From: Bacteroides fragilis | Lineage (GTDB): Bacteria; Bacteroidota; Bacteroidia; Bacteroidales; Bacteroidaceae | Reading direction: 5' to 3' | DNA length: 64,000 nt | NCBI RefSeq assembly: GCF_002849695.1 | Contig: NZ_CP018937.1 | Coordinates: forward strand, 1,612,001-1,676,000 | Shown here: piece by piece, positions 42,742 to 51,205 of the stretch | Layout of the letters: each line of letters opens with the position of its first letter | How positions within the stretch are numbered: position 1 is the stretch's first letter | Notes under the pieces: model-generated | What the model was told of the DNA's origin: nothing | Databases searched by the model: none | What the model saw: only the letters and a program-made list of their open reading frames with translations | Made by a program: the position numbers and the translations under genes

Positions 42742-45591
42742 TCAGTCGAAACAGCCATAGCATGTCGGCAATAGTTTGCGGTCGCCTAATGTATTATCGA
42801 CACGGGCTACATTCACCCAAAACTTATTTTCACGTACACTTTCTATCGGGTATGCAGCTTTTTCACGCGTATAGCAGTGTTCCCACCGGTCGCTTACTAC
42901 TTCATACTCGGGGTGTGGAGCATTTATAAGCACATTGTCCCCCTTATCGGCTTCACCGTTCTTCACTTCCTGAATTTCATTCCAGATGGTCAACATCGTA
43001 TGGATGAAGTTATCCAATTCGGCGAGGCTCTCACTTTCAGTCGGTTCAATCATCAGTGTGCCGTGAACCGGGAAGGAGAGGGTAGGAGCATGATAGCCAT
43101 AATCCATCAGACGTTTGGCAATATCATTTTCACTGATACCTGTCTCTTCATATACTTTCCGACATTCCAGGATCATTTCGTGTCCCACAAAGCCGTTGGC
43201 TCCCCGGTATACGATGCCATATGTATCTTTCAGACAGGCTGCCAGATAGTTGGCATTCAGGATTGCTATTTTGGTTGCCATTGTCAGTCCTTCGGTTCCC
43301 ATCATGCGGATATAGCCGTAAGTGATGGGCAGAATGCCTGCACTGCCAAATGGAGCGGCAGAAACCTCGTTCTGTGAGTTTCCGAACAGTCCGTGTCCCG
43401 GAAGGAATGGTACCAGATGTTCGGCTACACAGATCGGGCCTACACCGGGACCGCCGCCACCGTGAGGAGAAGCAAATGTTTTGTGCAGATTCAGGTGGCA
43501 AACATCTGCACCGATAAATCCCAGATTCGTTAATCCTACCTGAGCATTCATGTTGGCGCCATCCATATATACCTGTGCTCCACAATCGTGAATGATCTGG
43601 CAGATTTCCACAATTTCCGTTTCGAAGATACCATGTGTGGAGGGATAGGTGATCATTAACGCAGCCAGATCCTCCTTGTTTTCTTCAGCTTTGGCGCGGA
43701 GATCGTCCATGTCTACGTTTCCGTGTTCATCGCAAGCACAAGTCACGGTAGTGAAGCCTGCTTGTATGGCAGATGCCGGATTGGTCCCGTGGGCAGATGC
43801 AGGGATTAATACTTTGTTCCGGTGTCCTTGTCCGATGCTTTCAAGATAAGCGCGGATGGTGCGTAGTCCGGCGTATTCACCGGCAGCACCGGAATTGGGT
43901 TGCAGGCTCACTCCGGCAAACCCGGTGATAACCTTTAACTCTTCGCTCAGGTTGTGGATCAGTTCGCGGTAACCGGCAGCCTGGTCTTCCGGAACAAGCG
44001 GATGCATGCACATGAACTCGGAACAACTCAACGGTAGCATTTCGGCAGCTGCATTCAACTTCATGGTGCAGGAGCCAAGTGAAATCATTGACTGTGCCAG
44101 TGAAATATCTTTGCGGTCAAGGCGCTTGATGTAGCGCATCATTTCCGTTTCCGTGTGATATTTAGAGAATACTTCGTGTGTCAGATAGGGGCTCTGGCGT
44201 TTCAGTTCTTTGCAGATGGTACTTGTTTCGGGTACGTCATCCACTTTCTGGAAGTCTTTTCCGGCAGCAATAGCAAAGATAGACAACAGGATGTTAACGG
44301 CTGCTATATCGGTCGTTTCGTCAATGCTCAAACCTACATCGCCATTATCAAAGTAGCGCAGATTCACCTCTTTGCTTAAAGCGATGGTGCGGATTTGCTG
44401 TGCTGAGATGCTATCGGGCAAGATAAAGCGGAGGGTATCAAAGTATTGTTTGTTTACCTGCTTATATCCCAGTTTTCCGATATTTTTTTCAAGGAAAGCA
44501 GCGATGCTATGGATGCGTGAAGCAATGTTACGGATACCTTCCTGTCCATGATAGACGGTATAGAATCCGGCCATCGTAGCCAGTAATGCCTGTGCGGTAC
44601 AAATATTTGAGGTCGCCTTTTCCCGTTTGATATGCTGTTCGCGCGTCTGGAGTGCCATGCGGTAACAGAGTTTGCCATACTTGTCTTTTGACCATCCGAT
44701 GATACGTCCCGGCATGTTACGTTTGTATTCGTCGCGGGTAGCGAAATAGCCAGCCGAGGGACCACCGTAGAACATCGGAGTACCCAAACGCTGTGTAGTG
44801 CCGAATACGATGTCTGCCCCCCATTCTCCCGGAGGTGTAAGCAGGGCGAGGCTCAGGATGTCGGCGGCTACAGCCACTTTGCAGTTGGCTGCATGTGCTT
44901 TTTCCGTAAACTCACGGTAATCTTCCGCATTACCATTCGCATTGGGATACTGTAAGACGCAGGCAAAGAGATCGTCTGTAAATTCAAGTTCATGGAACTT
45001 TCCGGTACGGATTTCAATTCCTTGCGGGATGGCTCGGGTAGTGATGACAGCCAGGGTTTGTGGGAAGATGTTCTCGTCGATAAATACCACATTGGCTCCG
45101 GATTTTTGCTGGTTGCGTGAACGCAGAGCGTACATCATTGTCACAGCTTCGGCAGCGGCGGTTGCTTCATCAAGCAGAGAGCAGTTGGCCAATGGCATGG
45201 CAGTCAAGTCGCATACGGAGGTTTGGAAATTCATTAAAGCTTCCAGTCTGCCTTGCGAAACTTCTGTCTGGTAAGGAGTATAGGAAGTATACCAGACGGG
45301 GTTTTCGAAGACGTTGCGTTGGATGACTGCCGGAGTGATTGTGTTGTACCACCCCATGCCGATATAGGTCGTGAACAACTTGTTTTTGCTTGCCAACTCG
45401 GCAATGTGGCGGGCAAATTCATATTCGGTCATCGGCGCAGGCAGTGCCAGAGGTGCTTTGAGCCGGATATTGGCTGGAATGGTTTTATCAATCAGTTCGT
45501 CGAGCGAACCAACTCCAATTTTCCGGAGCATTACTTCGGCATCCGCTTTGTTGACGCCGATGTGACGGCAGGCTAATAAATCGGTTTTCAT
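42742..45591 (-). CDS. gcvP: Glycine dehydrogenase (decarboxylating), GcvP
   Basis: The product has 949 residues, the length of fused single-chain P-proteins. N-terminal RHIGVNKADAEVMLRKIG and AHGTNPASAIQAGF are conserved, and the PLP Lys lies in LNLHKTFASPHGGGGPG. It decarboxylates glycine and passes the aminomethyl group to lipoylated GcvH. GcvH and GcvT are not in the window; lipB, which supplies octanoyl groups for lipoylation, lies about 9 kb away. It is the last gene of a minus-strand series with the MBL-fold hydrolase. Confidence 0.96.
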   Translation of the reverse strand: MKTDLLACRHIGVNKADAEVMLRKIGVGSLDELIDKTIPANIRLKAPLALPAPMTEYEFARHIAELASKNKLFTTYIGMGWYNTITPAVIQRNVFENPVWYTSYTPYQTEVSQGRLEALMNFQTSVCDLTAMPLANCSLLDEATAAAEAVTMMYALRSRNQQKSGANVVFIDENIFPQTLAVITTRAIPQGIEIRTGKFHELEFTDDLFACVLQYPNANGNAEDYREFTEKAHAANCKVAVAADILSLALLTPPGEWGADIVFGTTQRLGTPMFYGGPSAGYFATRDEYKRNMPGRIIGWSKDKYGKLCYRMALQTREQHIKREKATSNICTAQALLATMAGFYTVYHGQEGIRNIASRIHSIAAFLEKNIGKLGYKQVNKQYFDTLRFILPDSISAQQIRTIALSKEVNLRYFDNGDVGLSIDETTDIAAVNILLSIFAIAAGKDFQKVDDVPETSTICKELKRQSPYLTHEVFSKYHTETEMMRYIKRLDRKDISLAQSMISLGSCTMKLNAAAEMLPLSCSEFMCMHPLVPEDQAAGYRELIHNLSEELKVITGFAGVSLQPNSGAAGEYAGLRTIRAYLESIGQGHRNKVLIPASAHGTNPASAIQAGFTTVTCACDEHGNVDMDDLRAKAEENKEDLAALMITYPSTHGIFETEIVEICQIIHDCGAQVYMDGANMNAQVGLTNLGFIGADVCHLNLHKTFASPHGGGGPGVGPICVAEHLVPFLPGHGLFGNSQNEVSAAPFGSAGILPITYGYIRMMGTEGLTMATKIAILNANYLAACLKDTYGIVYRGANGFVGHEMILECRKVYEETGISENDIAKRLMDYGYHAPTLSFPVHGTLMIEPTESESLAELDNFIHTMLTIWNEIQEVKNGEADKGDNVLINAPHPEYEVVSDRWEHCYTREKAAYPIESVRENKFWVNVARVDNTLGDRKLLPTCYGCFD

Positions 45592-45633
45592 GTTATTAAT
45601 GATTTATTTATAATAAGGTTTGTTGATATTCTC

Positions 45634-46272
45634 TTACCTGAAGAACGGATTTTCCGCCTTCTCTATCCCAATGGTAGTCGGTGCGCCGTGCCCCGGATAA
45701 ACGATTGTTTCGTTGGGCAGCACGAACAGTCGGCTACAAATATGCTCTTTCAGTTCATCAAAGTTGCCTCCGGTCAGGTCTGCCCGGCCGATGCTTCCCT
45801 GAAACAATACATCTCCTGAAAACATGCAGTTTTCTGCCTGGCAATAATATACAAGACTTCCGGGAGAGTGTCCGGGTACATGGATTGCCTCCAGCGTTGT
45901 ATTTCCAAAAGTTATGATATCCCCGTCATGCAGGTATTTTCCCAATGGCACAGGTGCCTCGTTCAGCTGAAAACCAAACATGCGGCTCTGCTTGGGAGCT
46001 TCGTCTATCCAGTACTCGTCCGCCTGGTTTGCTTCGGCAGATAGTCCGAACTCACGGAGCATGAATGGATTACCGAAGATGTGATCCAGATGTAAGTGAG
46101 TGTTCAGCAGATGTTTTACGTTCAGATGGTTGGTGACGATGAAGTTCTTTAAAGCTTGTTTCTCTTCGTCATAAAAGCAGCCTGGGTCTATCACGACTGC
46201 CTCGTTCGTTTCATCCCATAACACATAGCAGTTTACGGGAAACATATTGAACTCAAATCTCTTTATTTTCAT
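45634..46272 (-). CDS. Metallo-beta-lactamase-fold hydrolase (glyoxalase II-like)
   Basis: The product has 212 residues. NTHLHLDHIFGN carries the HxHxDH zinc motif, with further ligands in HVPGHSPGSLVYY, MFSGDVLF and the C-terminal YPGHG. No signal peptide. The size and motifs fit single-domain glyoxalase II-like thioesterases or related hydrolases; the substrate is unknown. It lies 19 bp after rsmG and 42 bp before gcvP. Confidence 0.92.
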   Translation of the reverse strand: MKIKRFEFNMFPVNCYVLWDETNEAVVIDPGCFYDEEKQALKNFIVTNHLNVKHLLNTHLHLDHIFGNPFMLREFGLSAEANQADEYWIDEAPKQSRMFGFQLNEAPVPLGKYLHDGDIITFGNTTLEAIHVPGHSPGSLVYYCQAENCMFSGDVLFQGSIGRADLTGGNFDELKEHICSRLFVLPNETIVYPGHGAPTTIGIEKAENPFFR

Positions 46273-46291
46273 GACTATGTTGTTTGATCGT

Positions 46292-46966
46292 TTAAATCGT
46301 TACATATACCACTTTCTTGGTCTGGAAAAACTCTTCGTCGAAATCCTCACTCAGGCTATGCATGGTTGTCTTGTGCTTGAACGGCATTGCTTCATGTTCC
46401 AACTCGCCGCCTTTCAGGCAGATTAACCCGTTGGGGAGGGCATTCTGCTGTTTGGACGAAATGTTCTTCCGGATTATCTTTATCAAATCGGCCAGGGGCA
46501 TCACGGCACGGCTTACGACAAAGTCGAATGTTTGTTTTTCCTCCTCGGCTCTGGCATGACGGAAAGTGACGTTCTTTAGACCGATGGCATTGGCCACTTC
46601 GGTTGCTACACGTACTTTCTTTCCAATGCTGTCCACCAAGTGAAACTTTGTATCCGGAAAAAGAATAGCCAGCGGGATACCGGGGAATCCGCCTCCGGTG
46701 CCAAGATCCATAACTTTGCTACCCGGACGGAAACGAATGACACGGGCAATTCCCAGTGAATGGAGCACATGATGTTCGTACAAGTTTTCGATGTCTTTGC
46801 GCGAGATTACGTTGATTTTAGAATTCCAGTCAATGTAAAGTTCGTAAAGAGCTGCGAATTGTTTGCGTTGCTCTTCCGTCAAGTCAGGAAAGTATTTAAG
46901 AAGAAGCTCCACTCCGGTTTCCCCTCCGGTAGAGGGGAGGGAGGAAGTTTGTTCTGTTGTATCCAT
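46292..46966 (-). CDS. rsmG: 16S rRNA (guanine527-N7)-methyltransferase
   Basis: The product has 224 residues. VMDLGTGGGFPGIPLAI is the SAM-binding motif I and WNSKINVISRKDIENLYEHH the RsmG N-terminal signature. It methylates G527 of 16S rRNA; loss gives low-level streptomycin resistance in other bacteria. The first 18 residues (to TGGETG) lie partly over a CCCTCCCC/GGGG inverted motif; a GTG at 46912, just before ELLLKYFPDLTEEQ, would give the standard family length and is a good alternative start. Confidence 0.94.
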   Translation of the reverse strand: MDTTEQTSSLPSTGGETGVELLLKYFPDLTEEQRKQFAALYELYIDWNSKINVISRKDIENLYEHHVLHSLGIARVIRFRPGSKVMDLGTGGGFPGIPLAILFPDTKFHLVDSIGKKVRVATEVANAIGLKNVTFRHARAEEEKQTFDFVVSRAVMPLADLIKIIRKNISSKQQNALPNGLICLKGGELEHEAMPFKHKTTMHSLSEDFDEEFFQTKKVVYVTI

Positions 46967-47006
46967 AAGGTTGTAATATATCTGTATTTTAATAAAAAGG
47001 GTTAAT

Positions 47007-47861
47007 CTATTGAGCTTTCATCTCTCCGATGATCGGGTTGCTGCCCAGCATGTGCTCCATCATCTCGTATGGAATCTTAATTTCTACCGGTCCCATGGCA
47101 TACGGAGTGATGTCGTATACATTATAATAGAAGGTAATGCCGTCTTTGTCGAGGTAGAAGTTTTCTGTCGGGGCGATATCTCCGGTAGAACCGTAGCCCA
47201 TATCTTCAAGTGCTTCATGGGTCGTTACTTTTTTGTCTGCCATCAGCTGGTTCCATAACAGGTCGGTCAGTGCTTCCTTATAATCACCTGTGAAAATGTC
47301 ATCCAGCTTCAGTGGACGCAGGTTTATCAGATCCATATTGAGGAAGGTTGTCATGTAAATGCCATGCGCGCCTCCGGTATATTCATTGTAGTTGATGCGA
47401 TAAACCAACAGGTTCTTATAATAGAGTTGCACGTGGCTCTCTATTCCTTTATAATACGAATACCATGCGCCGATGGACCCTTCGCTTTCTTTGTTCTTTT
47501 CGTCTTCGGCATACATGGGTTCAAGGTCTGTGCGATATTCCTTTACGTAATGTTCAGTATATTCCTTTACCACCTTTGCCGGTTTTTCACCGATATATCC
47601 TTCTCCGAAGCAGGCAGCTATAAAGTAGCTGTTCAGGCTATCCTTCAATTTGTTGTCCGATGACTTCACCGGATACGTGAAATTGATGGTCAGGTTACAT
47701 GCCGGCTTTGCCGTATCTCCGAAGAGATGTGCCGTTTCGTTCACTTGTATGCTGTCGAATTCCAGCGCACCGGTATTCTTGTTCATCTTGTCACCACAAG
47801 AAAATAAAAAGCCACTTGTAGCAAGTATTATCGCAAGCAGACTGACATATTGTTTTTTCAT
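47007..47861 (-). CDS. DUF3298/RsiV-like lipoprotein
   Basis: The product has 284 residues from ATG 47861, chosen for its lipoprotein signal (LATSGFLFSC, Cys22) and because it follows a -7 box; the longer frame upstream is not needed. The body has a DUF4163-like N-terminal part and a DUF3298 part (YTGGAHGIYMTTFLNMDL, FTGDYKEAL) with C-terminal MGPVEIKIPYE. RsiV-type relatives bind lysozyme in Firmicutes; in Bacteroidetes the role is unknown. It may be the first gene of the minus-strand unit ending in gcvP (gaps 40, 19 and 42 bp). Confidence 0.87.
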   Translation of the reverse strand: MKKQYVSLLAIILATSGFLFSCGDKMNKNTGALEFDSIQVNETAHLFGDTAKPACNLTINFTYPVKSSDNKLKDSLNSYFIAACFGEGYIGEKPAKVVKEYTEHYVKEYRTDLEPMYAEDEKNKESEGSIGAWYSYYKGIESHVQLYYKNLLVYRINYNEYTGGAHGIYMTTFLNMDLINLRPLKLDDIFTGDYKEALTDLLWNQLMADKKVTTHEALEDMGYGSTGDIAPTENFYLDKDGITFYYNVYDITPYAMGPVEIKIPYEMMEHMLGSNPIIGEMKAQ

Positions 47862-47909
47862 AAGGGGTTCTTCTTTAAATTCAACATTTATATAATCGTT
47901 CACTATCGA

Positions 47910-47917
47910 CAAATATA
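47910..47917 (-). promoter_or_regulatory. Bacteroidetes -7 box for the DUF3298-rsmG-MBL-gcvP unit
   Basis: On the minus strand this reads TATATTTG, 48 bp upstream of the DUF3298 ATG. It diverges from the box at 47984. Confidence 0.6.
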
Positions 47918-47983
47918 GTTCATATTAGTGAATCGGCAGCATAAAAAAAGAAAAAAGAATGAGGAGAGCTGGTTAAATCTGCT

Positions 47984-47991
47984 TATCTTTG
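47984..47991 (+). promoter_or_regulatory. Bacteroidetes -7 box for the Cys-rich protein, nearly leaderless
   Basis: TATCTTTG ends only 8 bp before the ATG at 48000, so the predicted transcript would have a leader of a few nucleotides at most. Confidence 0.6.
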
Positions 47992-47999
47992 CAACCGTT

Positions 48000-48395
48000 A
48001 TGAAGAGATTCCGCTATATACTTGCTGTTATTCTTTCCCTCCTTATAGTATATGTAGGGGCGGGAGTCTCTGTCGTTCAATATTGTTGCAGTGGTTGTGA
48101 GACGGCAAATTGCTGTTGTGCCGACAAATGCGGCTTCTGTGATAAGTTCGATTTTGAATTCCATAAATCGTGCCGGGGTGAGGGATGTACGGCGACTATC
48201 TACAAACTTGACCTGGTGAAGCAGGCGTTCGAATCTTCTGTCCCTGCTCCTGTCAGTGTATTCCTTTGCAACCAGGTATCGGAACTGCTGTGTGCGCTTT
48301 TCCGTGACGGGGTGTTGGAAACTCCTTATGTAGTACCGCCACCTAAAACCAGTTCCCGGCATTATTTAGCTCTTTATTCTACTTTGCTTATTTAG
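48000..48395 (+). CDS. Cys-rich small membrane/secreted protein at the head of a metal operon (HYC_CC_PP-like)
   Basis: The product has 131 residues from ATG 48000 (MKRFRYILAVILSLLIVYVG), placed just after a -7 box. One N-terminal helix or signal is followed by a Cys cluster (QYCCSGCETANCCCADKC), further single Cys residues, and a late VVPPPKTS. The layout fits the small HYC_CC_PP-type Bacteroidetes proteins, although His is Gln here. The Cys content and the downstream HMA and P-type ATPase genes suggest binding or sensing of copper or a similar metal. Confidence 0.78.
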   Translation: MKRFRYILAVILSLLIVYVGAGVSVVQYCCSGCETANCCCADKCGFCDKFDFEFHKSCRGEGCTATIYKLDLVKQAFESSVPAPVSVFLCNQVSELLCALFRDGVLETPYVVPPPKTSSRHYLALYSTLLI

Positions 48396-48423
48396 TTTCT
48401 TCAATATTTTACTGTTTGGATTG

Positions 48424-48520
48424 CATCACAGATTGCACAGGCTTTCACTATTTAAGGGGTAATACCGTTGATTATTGAAGCGGGACAACTTGTGTTCTTC
48501 TGTGTAATCTGTGGTGAATC
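48424..48520. repeat. Dispersed imperfect palindrome, copy i (CAGATTGCAC type, degenerate left arm)
   Basis: ATCACAGATTGCACAGGC on the left and CTGTGTAATCTGTGGTGAAT on the right. It lies between the Cys-rich gene and the TonB receptor, so it would be transcribed within the operon. Confidence 0.75.
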
Positions 48521-48575
48521 CTACTTATTTCTTATTGAATATAAACCAAATAAAAAAGACAAACGAAGTTATTTA

Positions 48576-50792
48576 ATGAAATATATATTATTGACCGGAC
48601 TGCTTCTCGGCAGTCTGACTGTACAAGCGCAAGTGAGCGGTACGGTGAAAGATCAGGCCGGCGAACCGATTATCGGTGCCAACGTTTTCTGGAAGAATAT
48701 TCCCGGTGGGGTAGCCACTCGTGAGGACGGTACTTTTTCCATATCCAAATCCGACAGGGGCAGTCATCTCATTGTAAGTTTTGTAGGTTACGAAAACGAT
48801 ACCATACAAGTGAAAGACAAGAACGCCGTTCTGGACGTAGTACTTCGCGAGGGGATGGAACTGAGTGAAGTGAATATTGTCAGTCGTAAGTTGAGCACAC
48901 TGAAGCTGCGCAACAGCGTGATGAACGAAGAGATCATTACCAGTGACGAGCTCTGTCGTGCAGCATGTTGCAATCTTGGCGAGAGTTTTGTCACCAATCC
49001 TTCAGTGGACGTCAGCTATTCGGATGCCGCTACCGGAGCGAAGCAGATCAAGTTGCTCGGACTATCGGGAACTTATGTGCAGATGCTGACCGAGAATATT
49101 CCGAACTATCGCGGTGCTGCTTCTCCTTACGGGTTGGGTTATGTTCCCGGTCCCTGGATGCACAGCATACAAGTATCCAAGGGGATTTCGTCCGTGAAGA
49201 ATGGTTATGAAGCCCTTACCGGACAGATCAATGTTGAATTTAAGAAGCCGCAACTGCCTGAGGCGGATTGGGTTTCGGCCAATCTTTTTGCCAGTACCAC
49301 CAATCGTTATGAGGCGAATGCGGATGCCACGGTGAAACTTTCCAAACGATGGAGTACTTCGTTGCTGGCACATTACGAAAATGAAACGAAAGCACATGAC
49401 GGCAACGATGACGGCTTTGCCGATATTCCCCGGATAGAGCAGTATAATTTTTGGAACCGTTGGGCCTATATGGGTGACCACTATGTGTTTCAGGCAGGCA
49501 TCAAAGCGCTGGACGAAAGCAGAAAAGGCGGTCAGGTGAGTCATAGCGGTGTGCCGGCAGCCGATCGCTATGCTATCGATATTGAAACCCGCCGTTACGA
49601 GGCTTTTGCCAAGAATGCCTATATATTTAATAAGGAGAAGAATACGAATCTTGCGCTGATTCTGTCCGGTACGCTGCACAACCAGGATGCGCTTTATGGA
49701 CGTAAGATTTATGATGTTGACCAGTCCAACGCTTATGCTTCGCTGATGTTTGAAACCGAATTTACAAAGCAACACAGTCTTTCGGCGGGATTCAGTTATA
49801 ATTATGACGGATATGACCAGCATTACCGTTTGACCAACAATGCTGACACTCCGTTGACGAAGGCTTTTGCACGCGAATCGGTAGGAGGAGCTTATGCGCA
49901 GTACACTTTTAATCTGGAGAATAAACTGGTGGTGATGGCCGGACTTCGTGGCGACCATAGCAGTGAGTACGGCTTTTTCGTGACTCCACGTGCCCACATT
50001 AAATACAACCCCAATGACTTTGTTCATTTCCGTCTTTCTGCCGGAAAAGGGTATCGTACGAATCACGTGCTTGCCGAAAACAATTATCTGATGGCAAGTA
50101 GCCGGAAGGTAAGTATTGCCGGTCACCTCGATCAGGAAGAAGCGTGGAACTATGGCGCAAGTATATCGGGTTACATTCCGCTTTTCGGGAAAACGCTGAA
50201 CCTGAATCTGGAATACTATTACACCGACTTCCTGAAACAGGTCGTTGTCGATATGGATACGAATCCCCATGAGGTGGCATTCTACAATCTCGACGGACGG
50301 TCGTATTCACAAGTGTTTCAGGTGGAGGCTACCTATCCGTTCTTTCAGGGTTTTTCGCTGACAGCTGCCTATCGTTGGACAGACGCCAAGACGACTTACA
50401 ATCACCGGTTGATGGAGAAGCCGCTGACCGGGAAATACAAAGGACTTGTAACCGCTTCTTATCAGACTCCGCTGGGCTTGTGGCAGTTTGATGCCACCTG
50501 GCAGATGAATGGAGGAGGACGTATGCCCGATCCGTATACACTTGCTGACGGCACTCCTTCGTGGGATGCCCGTTATAAAGGCTTTAGTCAGCTTAGTGCA
50601 CAGGTGACGCGCTATTTCCGTCGTTGGTCGGTATACATTGGAGGTGAGAACCTGACAAATTTCAAACAAAAGAATCCGATTATCGATGCAGCCAATCCTT
50701 GGGGAGATCATTTTGACTCGACTATGATATGGGGACCGGTACATGGAGCAAAGGGATATATCGGAGTGAGGTTTAACCTGGCACGAGATTGA
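48576..50792 (+). CDS. TonB-dependent receptor, probably for copper or another metal complex
   Basis: The product has 738 residues from ATG 48576, which begins the signal peptide MKYILLTGLLLGSLTVQAQ; a longer frame runs through the repeat element. A carboxypeptidase-like beta-sandwich (about 20-105: VSGTVKDQAGEPIIGANVFW) precedes a plug with LCRAACCNLGESF, a Cys-rich box unusual for ordinary receptors, and a barrel ending RFNLARD. It is flanked by a Cys-rich protein and by HMA and Cu+ ATPase genes, so metal or metallophore uptake is likely. Importing the metal that the ATPase exports would need tight control. Confidence 0.87.
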   Translation: MKYILLTGLLLGSLTVQAQVSGTVKDQAGEPIIGANVFWKNIPGGVATREDGTFSISKSDRGSHLIVSFVGYENDTIQVKDKNAVLDVVLREGMELSEVNIVSRKLSTLKLRNSVMNEEIITSDELCRAACCNLGESFVTNPSVDVSYSDAATGAKQIKLLGLSGTYVQMLTENIPNYRGAASPYGLGYVPGPWMHSIQVSKGISSVKNGYEALTGQINVEFKKPQLPEADWVSANLFASTTNRYEANADATVKLSKRWSTSLLAHYENETKAHDGNDDGFADIPRIEQYNFWNRWAYMGDHYVFQAGIKALDESRKGGQVSHSGVPAADRYAIDIETRRYEAFAKNAYIFNKEKNTNLALILSGTLHNQDALYGRKIYDVDQSNAYASLMFETEFTKQHSLSAGFSYNYDGYDQHYRLTNNADTPLTKAFARESVGGAYAQYTFNLENKLVVMAGLRGDHSSEYGFFVTPRAHIKYNPNDFVHFRLSAGKGYRTNHVLAENNYLMASSRKVSIAGHLDQEEAWNYGASISGYIPLFGKTLNLNLEYYYTDFLKQVVVDMDTNPHEVAFYNLDGRSYSQVFQVEATYPFFQGFSLTAAYRWTDAKTTYNHRLMEKPLTGKYKGLVTASYQTPLGLWQFDATWQMNGGGRMPDPYTLADGTPSWDARYKGFSQLSAQVTRYFRRWSVYIGGENLTNFKQKNPIIDAANPWGDHFDSTMIWGPVHGAKGYIGVRFNLARD

Positions 50793-50842
50793 AAGAGAGT
50801 AAAACGAACGACTAAAATTATTGATTACTAATACTTACATTC

Positions 50843-51154
50843 ATGAAGACTAAAAAAATGATTGCCACACTGGTGGTGGCTTTACTTTCGGTGACTGCCG
50901 TTGCGGCAAAAGACTTTCGTACCGTTGTTTTCAAAGTGGCACAGATGGAGTGCGCCAACTGCGAACGAAAGGTGAAGAACAATATCAAGTTCGAAAAAGG
51001 ACTTAAAAACTTTAAGACTGATTTGAAAACTCAAACCGTCACCATCACTTACGATGCGGAAAAGACGAATGTTGAAAAACTGAAAGAAGGCTTTCGGAAA
51101 TTTAAATACGAAGCTGTAGTCATAAAGGAAGCAAAGGAAACGGACAAGAAGTGA
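50843..51154 (+). CDS. Periplasmic heavy-metal-associated (HMA) domain protein
   Basis: The product has 103 residues. A signal peptide (MIATLVVALLSVTAVAA) precedes one HMA domain with MECANC (Cys37, Cys40), the Cu+-binding CxxC motif. The C-terminus is Lys/Glu-rich. Unlike cytoplasmic CopZ chaperones it is exported, so it could hand metal between the TonB receptor and other periplasmic or membrane partners. It lies 50 bp after the receptor and 51 bp before the ATPase. Confidence 0.9.
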   Translation: MKTKKMIATLVVALLSVTAVAAKDFRTVVFKVAQMECANCERKVKNNIKFEKGLKNFKTDLKTQTVTITYDAEKTNVEKLKEGFRKFKYEAVVIKEAKETDKK

Positions 51155-51205
51155 ACATTGTTCTTTACCTCATTGTTTATTAGATAGTATATATAATAAT
51201 AGATT

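Noticed and set aside
48468..48575. Upstream extension of the metal TonB receptor
   Set aside because: It lies in the palindromic repeat and puts about 36 residues before a clear signal peptide; the ATG at 48576 is preferred.
49062..50270. Long antisense reading frame opposite the metal TonB receptor
   Set aside because: It is a shadow of the receptor barrel with no recognisable domain.
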